DNA of 64,000 nt from Planctomycetota bacterium. Lineage in GTDB: Bacteria > Planctomycetota > UBA1135 > JACQFD01. Positions 44,899-53,202 of this stretch are shown in pieces. Below the pieces are notes generated by a model. It was given only the letters and a program-made list of their open reading frames with translations. It was not told the DNA's origin and searched no databases. The first letter of the stretch is position 1, and every line of letters begins with the position of its first letter. Location: assembly GCA_016200225.1 (NCBI GenBank), contig JACQFD010000012.1, positions 1 to 64,000 on the forward strand. The letters run 5' to 3'. The translations under genes were made by a program, and so were the position numbers.

Positions 44899-45762
44899 TC
44901 ACCCCCTCGCCGGCAACACTGGCGAATCCAAACAAATCCACGCGCCCTGCCATCGTTCAACGCTTTGTACAATAGACACGCGCTTGCCGGCGACGGTCTT
45001 GCGGGACCAGAGCGCGTTGCCCGATGCAATCCACAGATCGGCGCTAAGACGGTCGGACAAATCGCGCAATACGGAGAGACCAAGACCCATATTGCCGCGT
45101 CCGGGTGTACTCGAGAGTCCCTGTTCTGTAGCAAGTTGAATCGCGTCCGCATCCGCGTCGATTCGTCCGGAGATTTCCGGATTTTTTTGTAAACTTTCCA
45201 GGAATCCGATGCCGGCGTCGGCGAAGGCAAGCTGGAATCGATTGGAAGCTGGAAAACCCTGAGCGAGTCCGAAACCCGTTTCGGGCCGCCCGCTGTGTTG
45301 AACAATATTCGCGGCCAGTTCCTCCACGACAAAATGAATACTACGAATCACGCTCGGCGGCGCGCCGGGCAGTTGCATTTCAACAAATGTTCGCGCCGCG
45401 TCCGCGAGATCGCGCGCCGCGCGAAGGTCACCGATGTTGCCAAGTGTTACAAATCGCCCGGTCGGGTCGTGCCGTTTAAATTTAGAATCGACGGAAACGC
45501 CAAGACGCTGGAAGAAGTCGATTCTTTGTAAATAGCGAACGGCGTCGGAGCCTTCGTCGACAATATGAAACTTCGTTGTGACTCCCTTGTTGCTCCGATC
45601 GGCGATTCCCGCCGCGAGCAGCGCCACTCCGGCCGGCGCAACAAATAAGCCGGCGGGAAGTTCCAATTCGAGGTCGCGGTCGTCCGAAAATTGTGACCAA
45701 TCCGCAAACCACCGCAGCGCATTCAGCGGGCCGAAAGGACTGGGAATTGTAATGCGGCTCAT
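44899..45762 (-). CDS. GHKL ATPase with N-terminal STAS-like region
   Basis: 287 residues, no signal peptide or membrane helix. The N-terminal 110 residues contain L-P-A-G-L-F-V-A-P-A-G and V-R-Y-L-Q-R-I-D-F-F, the pattern seen in STAS-like domains attached to ATP-binding proteins. Residues 140-245 carry a GHKL fold: V-V-E-E-L-A-A-N-I-V-Q-H-S (N box, Asn152), A-D-A-G-I-G (G1, Asp182) and P-G-R-G-N-M-G-L-G-L (G2). No phospho-accepting His is present, so it resembles anti-sigma-factor/SpoIIAB-type or standalone regulatory ATPases rather than a sensor kinase. It is followed without a gap by a membrane SGNH protein. Confidence 0.75.
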   Translation of the reverse strand: MSRITIPSPFGPLNALRWFADWSQFSDDRDLELELPAGLFVAPAGVALLAAGIADRSNKGVTTKFHIVDEGSDAVRYLQRIDFFQRLGVSVDSKFKRHDPTGRFVTLGNIGDLRAARDLADAARTFVEMQLPGAPPSVIRSIHFVVEELAANIVQHSGRPETGFGLAQGFPASNRFQLAFADAGIGFLESLQKNPEISGRIDADADAIQLATEQGLSSTPGRGNMGLGLSVLRDLSDRLSADLWIASGNALWSRKTVAGKRVSIVQSVERWQGAWICLDSPVLPARG

Positions 45763-45874
45763 CGATCAACGACGACATTGCTTATGACGTCTCGCTAAAC
45801 ATACAAAAAACGACGCGCAATGCCATGTGTGATTGGGTTCGTGTGAGTCCAATTCCGACCCGTGTATCGGTACA

Positions 45875-46393
45875 TTACTGACGGTAGGGTTTGCCGTTTA
45901 CGAAGACCTCGCCGCCAAGTTCGTCGATCTCATATACGAACCAGCCACGCGGCGTCTTACGCCAGCTTTCTTTGTGTTTTTGTGTAGTGAGTACAGTGTC
46001 CGTCGTCCTGCCGTCGCGTTGGAACATGAGCCGCTCCCATCGTTGGGAAGTGAATACAGTTGCATTGTTGCCATCGACATGAATTGTATCGACAACCACA
46101 CGTATTGAGAGCGTTCTCGGAATGATGCTCCAGTCGCGTAGCGTATTGGTGCGCTGCTGGTCTCTCGTAATGGTCGCGCCGGTCTCATCACGGATAATGA
46201 GATCGTCCGGAATTGTAGCCATATACGCGTTGATATCCTGCGATCTCGTGGCTTCCACGCTGGCGGCAATTGCCGCCTCGATTTCACTCCGAGCTCGTTC
46301 ATCGGATGCCGAAATGGGAGTGCTTGTGCACCCGGGCGAAATCATGGCAACGAGAAAAAGCGTCGCGATGCGGACGGCAAACTTCATTAGCAT
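45875..46393 (-). CDS. SnoaL/DUF4440-like lipoprotein
   Basis: 172 residues with a lipoprotein signal ending I-S-P-G-C (Cys22). After an Ala/Glu-rich helix, the segment I-N-A-Y-M-A-T-I-P-D-D-L-I-I-R-D and the later strands T-V-F-T-S-Q-R-W and G-W-F-V-Y-E-I-D-E fit an NTF2-like (SnoaL/DUF4440) cone fold. These modules bind small ligands or act as accessory domains; no catalytic residues can be assigned. Two ATG codons six bases apart are both possible starts. Confidence 0.7.
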   Translation of the reverse strand: MLMKFAVRIATLFLVAMISPGCTSTPISASDERARSEIEAAIAASVEATRSQDINAYMATIPDDLIIRDETGATITRDQQRTNTLRDWSIIPRTLSIRVVVDTIHVDGNNATVFTSQRWERLMFQRDGRTTDTVLTTQKHKESWRKTPRGWFVYEIDELGGEVFVNGKPYRQ

Positions 46394-46441
46394 CTTTCCC
46401 GCTAGCGCCCGGCGCGGCAGAGGAACAGCCTGACTGATAAC

Positions 46442-46516
46442 TGGAGCGGGCGATGAGACTTGAACTCACGACATCGACCTTGGCAAGGTCGCGCTCTACC
46501 ACTGAGCTACGCCCGC
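46442..46516 (-). tRNA. tRNA-Gly (GCC), CCA encoded
   Basis: The minus strand folds into a standard cloverleaf: acceptor arm gcgggcg/cgcccgc, D arm gctc...gagc, anticodon loop with GCC between acctt and aaggt, and a T arm with ttcaagt. The discriminator base is T and the terminal CCA is encoded in the DNA (46442-46444 on the plus strand reads tgg). It lies between the SnoaL-like and DUF309 genes. Confidence 0.95.
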
Positions 46517-46573
46517 GTGAGTGACGAAAGAAGTTAGCCAGCCGCGTGCGACGAGTCAACGTCGGGGGAGATT

Positions 46574-47047
46574 TTGACGCGTTTGAGAGGGAAATTGGCG
46601 TTTGGGGGAGCTGGCGCGCATGATCGGGGCGCAGGCGCAAATGGCGTGACGATCCCCACCGAAGAGTTTAATGATGAGATCTTCAACAAAGAGTTTGAAG
46701 AGGGGCTCGCGTTGTTTAACGAAAAGAGTTTTTTCGAATGCCACGAAGTCTGGGAAGCGCTCTGGATGCGCGTCTCCGACGACCGGGCGCATGTGTTGAA
46801 GGGGCTGCTGCAGGCGGCGATCGCGATCCATCATTTCCGTCGGCACAACTTCGAAGGCGCGCGCAAATTGTATGAAGGGCAGAAGCGCATTCTGGCGCCC
46901 TCTCTGCCGGCCGCGATCGGGGTCGACCTCGCGCGATTCGCGCGCGAAATGGACGCGTGCTGCGCGCCGCTCCGGCTCGCGATTTCGGGCGATGCGCCTC
47001 GACTCGATATTAATAAAATTCCAACAATTCATAAAACCAACATTTAA
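46574..47047 (+). CDS. DUF309 domain protein
   Basis: Up to 157 residues from a TTG at 46574; a GTG at 46646 gives a 133-residue protein and is more likely to be the true start because the first 24 residues look non-conserved. The core F-F-E-C-H-E-V-W-E-A-L-W, G-L-L-Q-A-A-I-A-I-H-H-F and A-R-K-L-Y-E matches DUF309, a small helical family with conserved His/Glu, of unknown function and often found in bacteria and chloroplast-related genomes. It precedes the miaE-like gene by six bases. Confidence 0.82.
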   Translation: MTRLRGKLAFGGAGAHDRGAGANGVTIPTEEFNDEIFNKEFEEGLALFNEKSFFECHEVWEALWMRVSDDRAHVLKGLLQAAIAIHHFRRHNFEGARKLYEGQKRILAPSLPAAIGVDLARFAREMDACCAPLRLAISGDAPRLDINKIPTIHKTNI

Positions 47048-47053
47048 CGTTTT

Positions 47054-47650
47054 ATGCACTTCGAACTTCAACCGACGTCGCAACGCTGGATCGAGCGCGC
47101 GTGCCGTGAAATGGACGCCGTATTGATGGATCACGCGCATTGCGAAAAAAAAGCGGCGGCGACGGCGCTCGGATTCGTATTTCGAAGCCCCGAGCGGCCC
47201 GACCTCGTTCTGGCGATGAGCAAGCTCGCCCGCGAGGAATTGATACATTTCGAGCGGCTGATCGCGATACTTCAGGAACGCAAAATGAACTTCAAGCGCT
47301 TTCCGCCGTCGGAATACGCCGGGAAAATGATCGATTTCGTCCGCGCGCCGCGAAATTATGCAAAAAATCTATTGCCACAAATCGTCGATGAACTGCTCGT
47401 CGCCGGATTGATCGAATCCCGTTCGACGGAGCGTTTCCAAAAGTTAATGCTGGCGCCGCTCGCGGACGAATTGCGCGACCTGTTCGCCGAACTCGCGGAA
47501 GCGGAGGCGCGCCACGGCATCGTTTATATCGAATTCGCGGAAACATTTACAAAACGGGAACGCGTCGAAAAACGCATGGCCGAGCTTTGCGCGTTCGAAG
47601 GCACGATTCTCGAAAACGCGGACGACGAAATCCGCCTGCACGCCGGTTGA
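47054..47650 (+). CDS. miaE: MiaE-like tRNA hydroxylase (ferritin-like diiron)
   Basis: 198 residues in a ferritin-like four-helix pattern. D-H-A-H-C-E-K-K-A-A near residue 26, A-R-E-E-L-I-H-F-E near residue 59, and later A-E-A-E-A-R-H-G supply the Glu/His ligands of a diiron site in the MiaE arrangement. MiaE hydroxylates the isopentenyl group of 2-methylthio-N6-isopentenyladenosine at tRNA position 37. MiaA and MiaB are not in this window. A TGA ends the gene at 47648-47650, and the next gene converges. Confidence 0.87.
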   Translation: MHFELQPTSQRWIERACREMDAVLMDHAHCEKKAAATALGFVFRSPERPDLVLAMSKLAREELIHFERLIAILQERKMNFKRFPPSEYAGKMIDFVRAPRNYAKNLLPQIVDELLVAGLIESRSTERFQKLMLAPLADELRDLFAELAEAEARHGIVYIEFAETFTKRERVEKRMAELCAFEGTILENADDEIRLHAG

Positions 47651-47665
47651 GAACCTTATGTATTA

Positions 47666-49075
47666 TTAATCGTCTTTTTTTGATATTTTAAGAATCTTCG
47701 CGACCGTTTCGAAGTCGTCGCCTTTTTCGACCTTGTGCCGCGCCGATGCGTCTCCGTCGACGGCGGCGCGCAATGTTGCTATTAATTTTGGATTCGGTTT
47801 GCGATCGCGTCCGTTGCCCAGCGCGGATAGTAATTCCAGATAATCCTCCGGTTTGAGATTGCTCGCGTCTCCGCCGACGGAAGCGATGGCCGTGCGATCG
47901 AGTTCGATGGATTCGGCCTCATGCCTTGTCGATCGCAGCGCCATGTCGCCGGAAAGATGTAGCCAAAGAACGCGCCCATCGCGCAGAGGGACGCCGTTGC
48001 TTCTTAACATTTGTCCAGGCATCGACACCACCGTTCGCCAGCGCGTTCGCGCGGAGCCGAGTTCGGGATCCATCATGACGCCTCCAAAATTACCAAAAAG
48101 CTGTCCGCCGGCGCTTTTAAACAAATCCTCGAACGACGATTCCTTGCCGGTCACGTCGACCATCGCGCGCTGAAGCGTCGAATCCAATAATCCAGGATTG
48201 TAAATGCCGCTCAACTCCTCCGGTTTGATCGGAAGTCCTGGATTTTCTTTTGTAGCGCCCTTTCGTTTCAGTAAAGAAGCGATTTTTGTTGTAAAAGCCC
48301 GCTTCAGATTTTCCAAGACCTCATTCTTGACCAGTTCGTCGGTTTCCTTGCCGCTCAGAATGTCCTCAATCTTCTCCACGGGCGCGGGAATTCCTTCCTG
48401 TATCATCGCGTCGAGCACGGCCATCAATCCGGACGGGCGGTCGGGATCTTCGTCGAGCATGTTGACGAGCATGCGCGCGAAGGACCGGCGAAAGCCGGAT
48501 TGTAAGTAATTCTCGAAATCGGTCAAATCGTATTGATCGGATAATAATGCGCGGCCGGCCCTCTTGACGACTTCGGAGACGGTGGACGCGACCTGCGCCG
48601 TCGCGGCGGCCATCGACTCGCGCGTCGCCGTGTCGCGGACGATTTCGACATAAGTAATTTTTCTGAATAATACGAATGAATCGACGCGCACCGTCGCTTC
48701 ATTGGTCGCTCCTGCAGTTTCACCGCGCCGGACAATGGTAAGATCGGAAGTTTTTGTCCCTGCGGAAATCGATTTGGTGGTTTCCCATGCCCGGCGTTTG
48801 CTGTCTTTCTTTATTTTGGGAGACAATTGCGAATCGAAAGTCTCGATGTTCGCGGGCTGGAACGCCGGATCCGCGATGACAAATAAAACTTGCGAAACAT
48901 GTTCGCCGCCGGGCAACTCCGATCTCAAATCGCAATCCGATGGATCGCTTGTTTCTACAATAACATGCCGCGTCGAATCGCCGCTCGGCAGAACATGAAC
49001 ATCGGTTTGAATGGCGAGTTCGAGGCACGGGCCCGAACTGAGTAATAATAACGAAGCGAGAATGCGCGCTTTCAT
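47666..49075 (-). CDS. Secreted protein of unknown function
   Basis: 469 residues from the ATG at 49075, chosen because a signal-like hydrophobic stretch (residues 4-16) follows; the open frame continues to 49135. A Cys follows S-S-G-P, which is not a good lipobox. The body is mixed alpha/beta with two helical segments (about 165-265 and 270-310) and a C-terminal helical region with L-K-P-E-D-Y-L-E-L-L. I recognise no catalytic or binding motif. The last 30 residues (H-K-V-E-K-G-D-D-F-E-T-V-A-K-I-L-K-I) could be half of a LysM-like module. Divergent from dprA. Confidence 0.5.
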   Translation of the reverse strand: MKARILASLLLLSSGPCLELAIQTDVHVLPSGDSTRHVIVETSDPSDCDLRSELPGGEHVSQVLFVIADPAFQPANIETFDSQLSPKIKKDSKRRAWETTKSISAGTKTSDLTIVRRGETAGATNEATVRVDSFVLFRKITYVEIVRDTATRESMAAATAQVASTVSEVVKRAGRALLSDQYDLTDFENYLQSGFRRSFARMLVNMLDEDPDRPSGLMAVLDAMIQEGIPAPVEKIEDILSGKETDELVKNEVLENLKRAFTTKIASLLKRKGATKENPGLPIKPEELSGIYNPGLLDSTLQRAMVDVTGKESSFEDLFKSAGGQLFGNFGGVMMDPELGSARTRWRTVVSMPGQMLRSNGVPLRDGRVLWLHLSGDMALRSTRHEAESIELDRTAIASVGGDASNLKPEDYLELLSALGNGRDRKPNPKLIATLRAAVDGDASARHKVEKGDDFETVAKILKISKKDD

Positions 49076-49193
49076 GGGTAATGTTAGCATTGTGCGACGC
49101 GAAGGACGCGGAATCCGGTGACAGAAATTGTACACGTCCGCCCGTGAACGCTTCGATCCGGCCTGATTCGCGCGAACGATCGCGTCCTAATGG

Positions 49194-50324
49194 ATGAACG
49201 CGGAAGCCCGAGCACGAATTCACTTAAACCTCGCCCCCGGTGTCGGAACGGTCGAGGCTTGGCGTTGGATACAGTTATTCGGAAGCGCCTCCGCCGCGTT
49301 GCGCGCGGGGGAGGAAATGCTCCTCGCAAGCCGGGCGCGGCCGGCAGCCATCGCCGCGGCGCTCTCGCGCGAAACGTCGGAGGCGGTCGAGCGCGAATTG
49401 AAGCTTGCGGAAAAGCTGCAAATACAGTTCCTTTTTCCCCCCGGAACGTCGCGAATACGCGCCGCATGCGTCGAGTCGCCCGGAGGTCCCGGTCTTCCGC
49501 CTGAGTTTACTGAAATCGAGGCGGCGCCGATTGCATTGCGCGCCGCGGGCCGCATTGAATTGTTAGCTTCTAATCGCACACGAATCGCGATCGTCGGCGC
49601 GCGCACGCCCACTCCGTACGGTGCGGCGCAGGCGGCGCGATTTGCTACAGAAATCGCCGCCGCGGGAGTCGTTGTCGTGAGCGGATTCGCGAGGGGAATC
49701 GATCGCGCGGCCCACGAATCCGCGCTTCGCGCCGGTGGCGATACCATCGCGGTCCTGGGTAGCGGCATCGCCGATCCGTATCCGGGGGACCGGCCGGATT
49801 TGATAAAAACGATCGCCGCGCGCGGATTATTTATATCGGAGTTCGCGATCGAAGCGCCGGCGCTTCGAAGTAATTTTCCGCGCCGAAATCGGACGCTCGC
49901 CGCGTTTGCCCATGCCGTCGTGGTCGTCGAAGCCGGCGAGGCGAGCGGATCCCTGATTACCGCGCGGTGGGCGGAGGACTTGGGGCGTTGTGTATTTGCA
50001 GTTCCCGGCCGCGTCGATTCGCCGATGAGCGCCGGTTGCCACCGAATGATACAAAACACGTCGGCTCAATTGTGCATTTCGCCCCGCGATGTACTACAAA
50101 AAATCGGCGTCGCGGCCGAGGCGCCCGCGGCGCGGCAGAGTTCCGCGCCGGCGAATACAAATGCCGAACTGGAGTTGATCAATGCCGCGCGCGAGGGCGC
50201 CACGCTCGACGAACTCGCCGAGCATTGGACGGGACCGCCCGACGCGTTGTTTGAAGCGGTATTGGCGCTCGAACTCGCGGGCGCGATCGAGCGCGCACCC
50301 GGCGGCATCTACCGCGCATTATGA
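49194..50324 (+). CDS. dprA: DNA-processing protein DprA/Smf
   Basis: 376 residues. The N-terminal part (1-100) is the SAM-like/helical region; the Rossmann-like core has I-A-I-V-G-A-R-T-P-T-P-Y-G, V-S-G-F-A-R-G-I-D-R-A-A-H, S-E-F then F-P-R-R-N-R, and V-V-E-A-G-E-A-S-G-S-L-I-T-A-R-W-A, all diagnostic. The C-terminal 60 residues form a winged-helix (DprA-WH) domain. DprA protects incoming single-stranded DNA and loads RecA in natural transformation; its presence is consistent with competence but no uptake genes are in view. The short C25-type peptidase gene follows 19 bases later. Confidence 0.93.
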   Translation: MNAEARARIHLNLAPGVGTVEAWRWIQLFGSASAALRAGEEMLLASRARPAAIAAALSRETSEAVERELKLAEKLQIQFLFPPGTSRIRAACVESPGGPGLPPEFTEIEAAPIALRAAGRIELLASNRTRIAIVGARTPTPYGAAQAARFATEIAAAGVVVVSGFARGIDRAAHESALRAGGDTIAVLGSGIADPYPGDRPDLIKTIAARGLFISEFAIEAPALRSNFPRRNRTLAAFAHAVVVVEAGEASGSLITARWAEDLGRCVFAVPGRVDSPMSAGCHRMIQNTSAQLCISPRDVLQKIGVAAEAPAARQSSAPANTNAELELINAAREGATLDELAEHWTGPPDALFEAVLALELAGAIERAPGGIYRAL

Positions 50325-50343
50325 TTTTTGATAGTATTTGCCA

Positions 50344-51927
50344 ATGATCCGAATACTCATGATGGGATGGCTGCTCGTTGGCGCTCTTTGGGGCGCTCCT
50401 GGCGGCGCCACGCCGGGGAGCGGCGGAAGTCATGTCGTCGAAGACTTGCAATCGAAGGAGGCTGCCGCGCAGTGGATCGCGGTCGCGCCGCGCGCGCTCG
50501 CGAACGCGCTCGAGCCGCTCGCGGAACACCGTCTCAAGTCGGGAATGGTTTCCGTTGCCATCGTGCCGTGGGAAGCGATTCACGATCCAAAGTTAAAGAA
50601 TGGCCTGAGCGATCAACTTCGCAGTTTTTCACGCGAGATGGCTCGGCGCGGCGGCGCGAAGTATTTGTTAATTGTTGGCGACGCCGCGACGATTCCGCCG
50701 TTGACGATTGGTATTAAGAATTCGCCGGTTTGCGTTTCCGACGCGGGTTTCGTCAGCGACGGGGATTCGGGTATTCCCGACCGTGCCATAGGACGCATAC
50801 CAACCTCCGACGAGGCGACCGTCCGCGCGATCGTCGAACGGACAATTACTTATGAAACGGACACGCGTCCCGGCGGATGGCGGCGCCGCGTGAATTTTCT
50901 CGCCGCGAGCGGCGGTTTCGGCGCCGCGGTCGATTCTACAATTGACGGATTTGTATCTTCGTTTCTCGATCAGGATCTTCCCGCCGAATTCGATTTGCGC
51001 GTGTTGCGGCCGACGACCGATCCGCCGTTCGGCGTCGAATTCGGAAAGGAAAAAGAACAAATCCTCGATTTATTCAATTCCGGCTCGCTCATTAGTATTT
51101 ACGCGGGGCACGGGTCGCGGCACGGCCTCCACACGGCCGTATCGATGGGACTCACGCGGCCAATATTATTAACGCCCGACGTCGAGAGAGTCGGCGTTCG
51201 CAATGGATCGCCGTTTGTCATTTTATTTGCATGCGATACCGGTCAATTTGGCGCGGCCGCGCGCGGTGGCGCCGGGTGCCTCGCGCAAAGTTTATTTACA
51301 AATCCGAAGGGCGCGATGGCCGTATTTGCAGCATCCGAGAATTCCCATCCCTACCCGGATATGCTCATGGCGCACGGGATGAATGAACGATTCCGAAAAT
51401 CGCCCGACGCGCGCATCGGCGATCTCGTGCTCGCGGCGAAAAAGGCTCTTGGCGCGAACGACGGTCCGTTTCGCGAGAAAGTGGACAAGATCGCGGGACT
51501 CTTCGGTTTGGCCGACGGCGAACGCGACCGCCTCCGACAAGTCGAGTGTGCGATTTATAATTTATTTGGCGATCCTGCTACAAAACTGGCGCGTCCGGGC
51601 GCGGAGTTATCGTTAAGAATCCCCCAAAACGCGAGCGTCGGCGATTCGATTTCCGTGGAAGCGGACGCATCCGTCGCGGACGGCGCAAGTGTAACATGGA
51701 CACTGGAGGTTTCCCGCGCGTCCGCGCCGCTTCACAATGGTTATCCCGCCGTCAACGATCGCGTTCTTGCGCAGGCCGCGGGCGAAATGCGCGGCGGTCA
51801 ATGCATTTGTAAATTTAAGATTCCGAAAACGACCGCGAAACGACTTGTCGTCGTCGCCGACATGCGCGGCGAGGGTCGCCAGTCTGTCGCCGCCGCCGGA
51901 ATCGACGTCGTATCGAAAGCTAAATAA
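50344..51927 (+). CDS. C25 (gingipain-like) caspase-fold peptidase
   Basis: About 527 residues from the ATG at 50344 with a signal peptide (about 1-23). The caspase-like fold carries the catalytic dyad expected for family C25: His256 in I-Y-A-G-H-G-S and Cys297 in I-L-F-A-C-D-T-G. Upstream strands Y-L-L-I-V-G-D and A-I-G-R-I-P-T-S match the N-terminal half of these peptidases. The C-terminal 110 residues are an Ig-like beta sandwich. Exported cysteine peptidases of this kind cleave after Arg or Lys in characterised members and are often involved in protein secretion or nutrient use; its specificity here is unknown. Convergent with lexA, one base apart. Confidence 0.82.
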   Translation: MIRILMMGWLLVGALWGAPGGATPGSGGSHVVEDLQSKEAAAQWIAVAPRALANALEPLAEHRLKSGMVSVAIVPWEAIHDPKLKNGLSDQLRSFSREMARRGGAKYLLIVGDAATIPPLTIGIKNSPVCVSDAGFVSDGDSGIPDRAIGRIPTSDEATVRAIVERTITYETDTRPGGWRRRVNFLAASGGFGAAVDSTIDGFVSSFLDQDLPAEFDLRVLRPTTDPPFGVEFGKEKEQILDLFNSGSLISIYAGHGSRHGLHTAVSMGLTRPILLTPDVERVGVRNGSPFVILFACDTGQFGAAARGGAGCLAQSLFTNPKGAMAVFAASENSHPYPDMLMAHGMNERFRKSPDARIGDLVLAAKKALGANDGPFREKVDKIAGLFGLADGERDRLRQVECAIYNLFGDPATKLARPGAELSLRIPQNASVGDSISVEADASVADGASVTWTLEVSRASAPLHNGYPAVNDRVLAQAAGEMRGGQCICKFKIPKTTAKRLVVVADMRGEGRQSVAAAGIDVVSKAK

Positions 51928-52947
51928 TCAATTCCGGTATCGTCGAATCACGCCGACGACGACGCCGCGAATTTCCAATTGTACGGGCGGTTCGATATAG
52001 ATGGGCGCCATGGCGCGATTCGCAGGTTGTAAACGAATGCGTTTTCCTTCGCGGAAGAACCGCTTGAGGGTTGCTTCTCCCTGACTCCCGTATTCGGTCG
52101 GCAGCACGGCGACTACAATTTCACCATTGCGCGCCGCCGTGCGCTTTTCACAAATAACATAATCGCCGCCGCGAATTTGTTCGTCGATCATCGACTCGCC
52201 GACGACTTCCAATACAAACAAATCGCGTTCTCGCGGAAAGAGGGCCTGTACGTCGAGGACTTCATTATCAAAAACCGCCTCGATCGGCCGACCCGCCGCG
52301 ATCTTTCCCGCAAGGGGAAACATGAGCGCCGATGGGCCGGCGATTGTTTGATCCAATTGTGATTCCAGATCGCGCGGATTGGAACCGTGAGGCAACGGTG
52401 CGATCGCGCTTTTTTTAGTAGGTTTCTCGCCGTCGCGGCTTCGGTCGCCCGGCCTTTGATTCGACTGCGCTTTTTTTGCATTTCCTTCACGGGCCGCCAA
52501 TTCGTCGAAAGGAATGAGCGAGCGCGAAGCGCGTTCCGAAAAACGCACAAGATATTTCTTATCGAGCAAAGACTTCACATGCGCATGAACGGTGACGCGA
52601 TGCGTTTTTAAACGATCTCCGATTTCTTGAAGCGTCGGCGAGACACCGTGTTTGGCTCGATATTCATAAATAAAATCCAGAACCTGTTTTTGAGTTGCCG
52701 TGAGCGGCGGCCGCACGCCTGCCGGTTTTAATGGAAACGGAAGCCAATCCTGCCCGGCGCCCGCATTCGTGGCATGTGATGGATCTTCCTGAAAGTCATC
52801 GCCAGCTTGACCCTCCGCGGCTAATCCGTCTCCAGCGAACTCTTCGCTGAAGTTATTAGTTTCACCACGGTCGGGACCATGTTCTGGACCAGCGTCTGGA
52901 TCACGTTCTGGCGCGTCGCCATTTCCTTCGATTGATTCGGATTCCAT
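51928..52947 (-). CDS. lexA: LexA-type repressor with long N-terminal extension
   Basis: 339 residues, about 135 longer than E. coli LexA. Residues 1-75 are an acidic, low-complexity extension; 82-140 are the winged helix (L-T-A-T-Q-K-Q-V-L-D-F-I, P-T-L-Q-E-I-G); a Lys/Ser-rich linker of about 55 residues follows; the peptidase domain has the self-cleavage site A218-G219 in K-I-A-A-G, Ser252 in G-E-S-M-I and Lys295 in A-T-L-K-R. It should repress SOS genes and cleave itself on RecA contact. A TATCGA...TCG imperfect palindrome at 52968-52980 lies 20 bases upstream and may be its own operator. In Planctomycetota the operator sequence is not the E. coli one. Confidence 0.9.
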   Translation of the reverse strand: MESESIEGNGDAPERDPDAGPEHGPDRGETNNFSEEFAGDGLAAEGQAGDDFQEDPSHATNAGAGQDWLPFPLKPAGVRPPLTATQKQVLDFIYEYRAKHGVSPTLQEIGDRLKTHRVTVHAHVKSLLDKKYLVRFSERASRSLIPFDELAAREGNAKKAQSNQRPGDRSRDGEKPTKKSAIAPLPHGSNPRDLESQLDQTIAGPSALMFPLAGKIAAGRPIEAVFDNEVLDVQALFPRERDLFVLEVVGESMIDEQIRGGDYVICEKRTAARNGEIVVAVLPTEYGSQGEATLKRFFREGKRIRLQPANRAMAPIYIEPPVQLEIRGVVVGVIRRYRN

Positions 52948-52967
52948 GTCTGCGTTTACATTAATAT

Positions 52968-52980
52968 CGACAAGCGTTCG
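52968..52980. promoter_or_regulatory. Imperfect palindrome upstream of lexA, possible operator
   Basis: cgacaagcgttcg lies between two copies of ttaatat (52961 and about 52982). The ends are inverted (cga/tcg) but the middle is not symmetric, and the spacing is one base short of the Gram-positive-type CGAAC-N4-GTTCG box. Its position just before the lexA start is the main reason to list it. Confidence 0.25.
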
Positions 52981-53050
52981 TTAATATGAGTTTGTGGTAT
53001 TGCGTCTGAACAAAAAAATGCGTCAGCTTGAAAAATCGCGCGTCCATTAC

Positions 53051-53128
53051 CGATTGGATTCAATGCCGATTGGATTCAATGCCGATTGGATTCAACGCCG
53101 ATTGGATTCAATGCCGATTGGATTCAAT
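53051..53128. repeat. 16-bp minisatellite, nearly five copies
   Basis: The unit cgattggattcaatgc is repeated at 53051, 53067, 53083, 53099 and 53115 with a single visible substitution (aac for aat in the third-to-fourth join). The unit length is not a multiple of three, and the array lies between a possible tiny gene and lexA, so it is probably non-coding. Confidence 0.9.
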
Positions 53129-53202
53129 TATACAAAAAGGGCGGTCGCGATCAGGAAGACGATAAAAACGCCAACCGAGAGTTCGTGTCTTCGACGGTAC
53201 AT
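53128..53202 (-). CDS. Possible 24-residue single-pass membrane peptide
   Basis: Minus-strand frame from an ATG at 53202 to a TAA at 53128. A strong Shine-Dalgarno-like AAAGGAG sits nine bases upstream, unusual in this window where most genes lack one. The peptide has a basic N-terminus (Y-R-R-R-H) followed by one hydrophobic helix (V-G-V-F-I-V-F-L-I-A-T-A-L-F-V). Small hydrophobic peptides of this size include KdpF and SOS-induced toxins, but no family can be assigned from 24 residues. It lies upstream of lexA on the same strand, separated by the minisatellite. Confidence 0.4.
   Translation of the reverse strand: MYRRRHELSVGVFIVFLIATALFV

Noticed and set aside
53051..53128. Possible CRISPR array
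   Set aside because: The 16-bp units are directly adjacent with no spacers, so it is a minisatellite.
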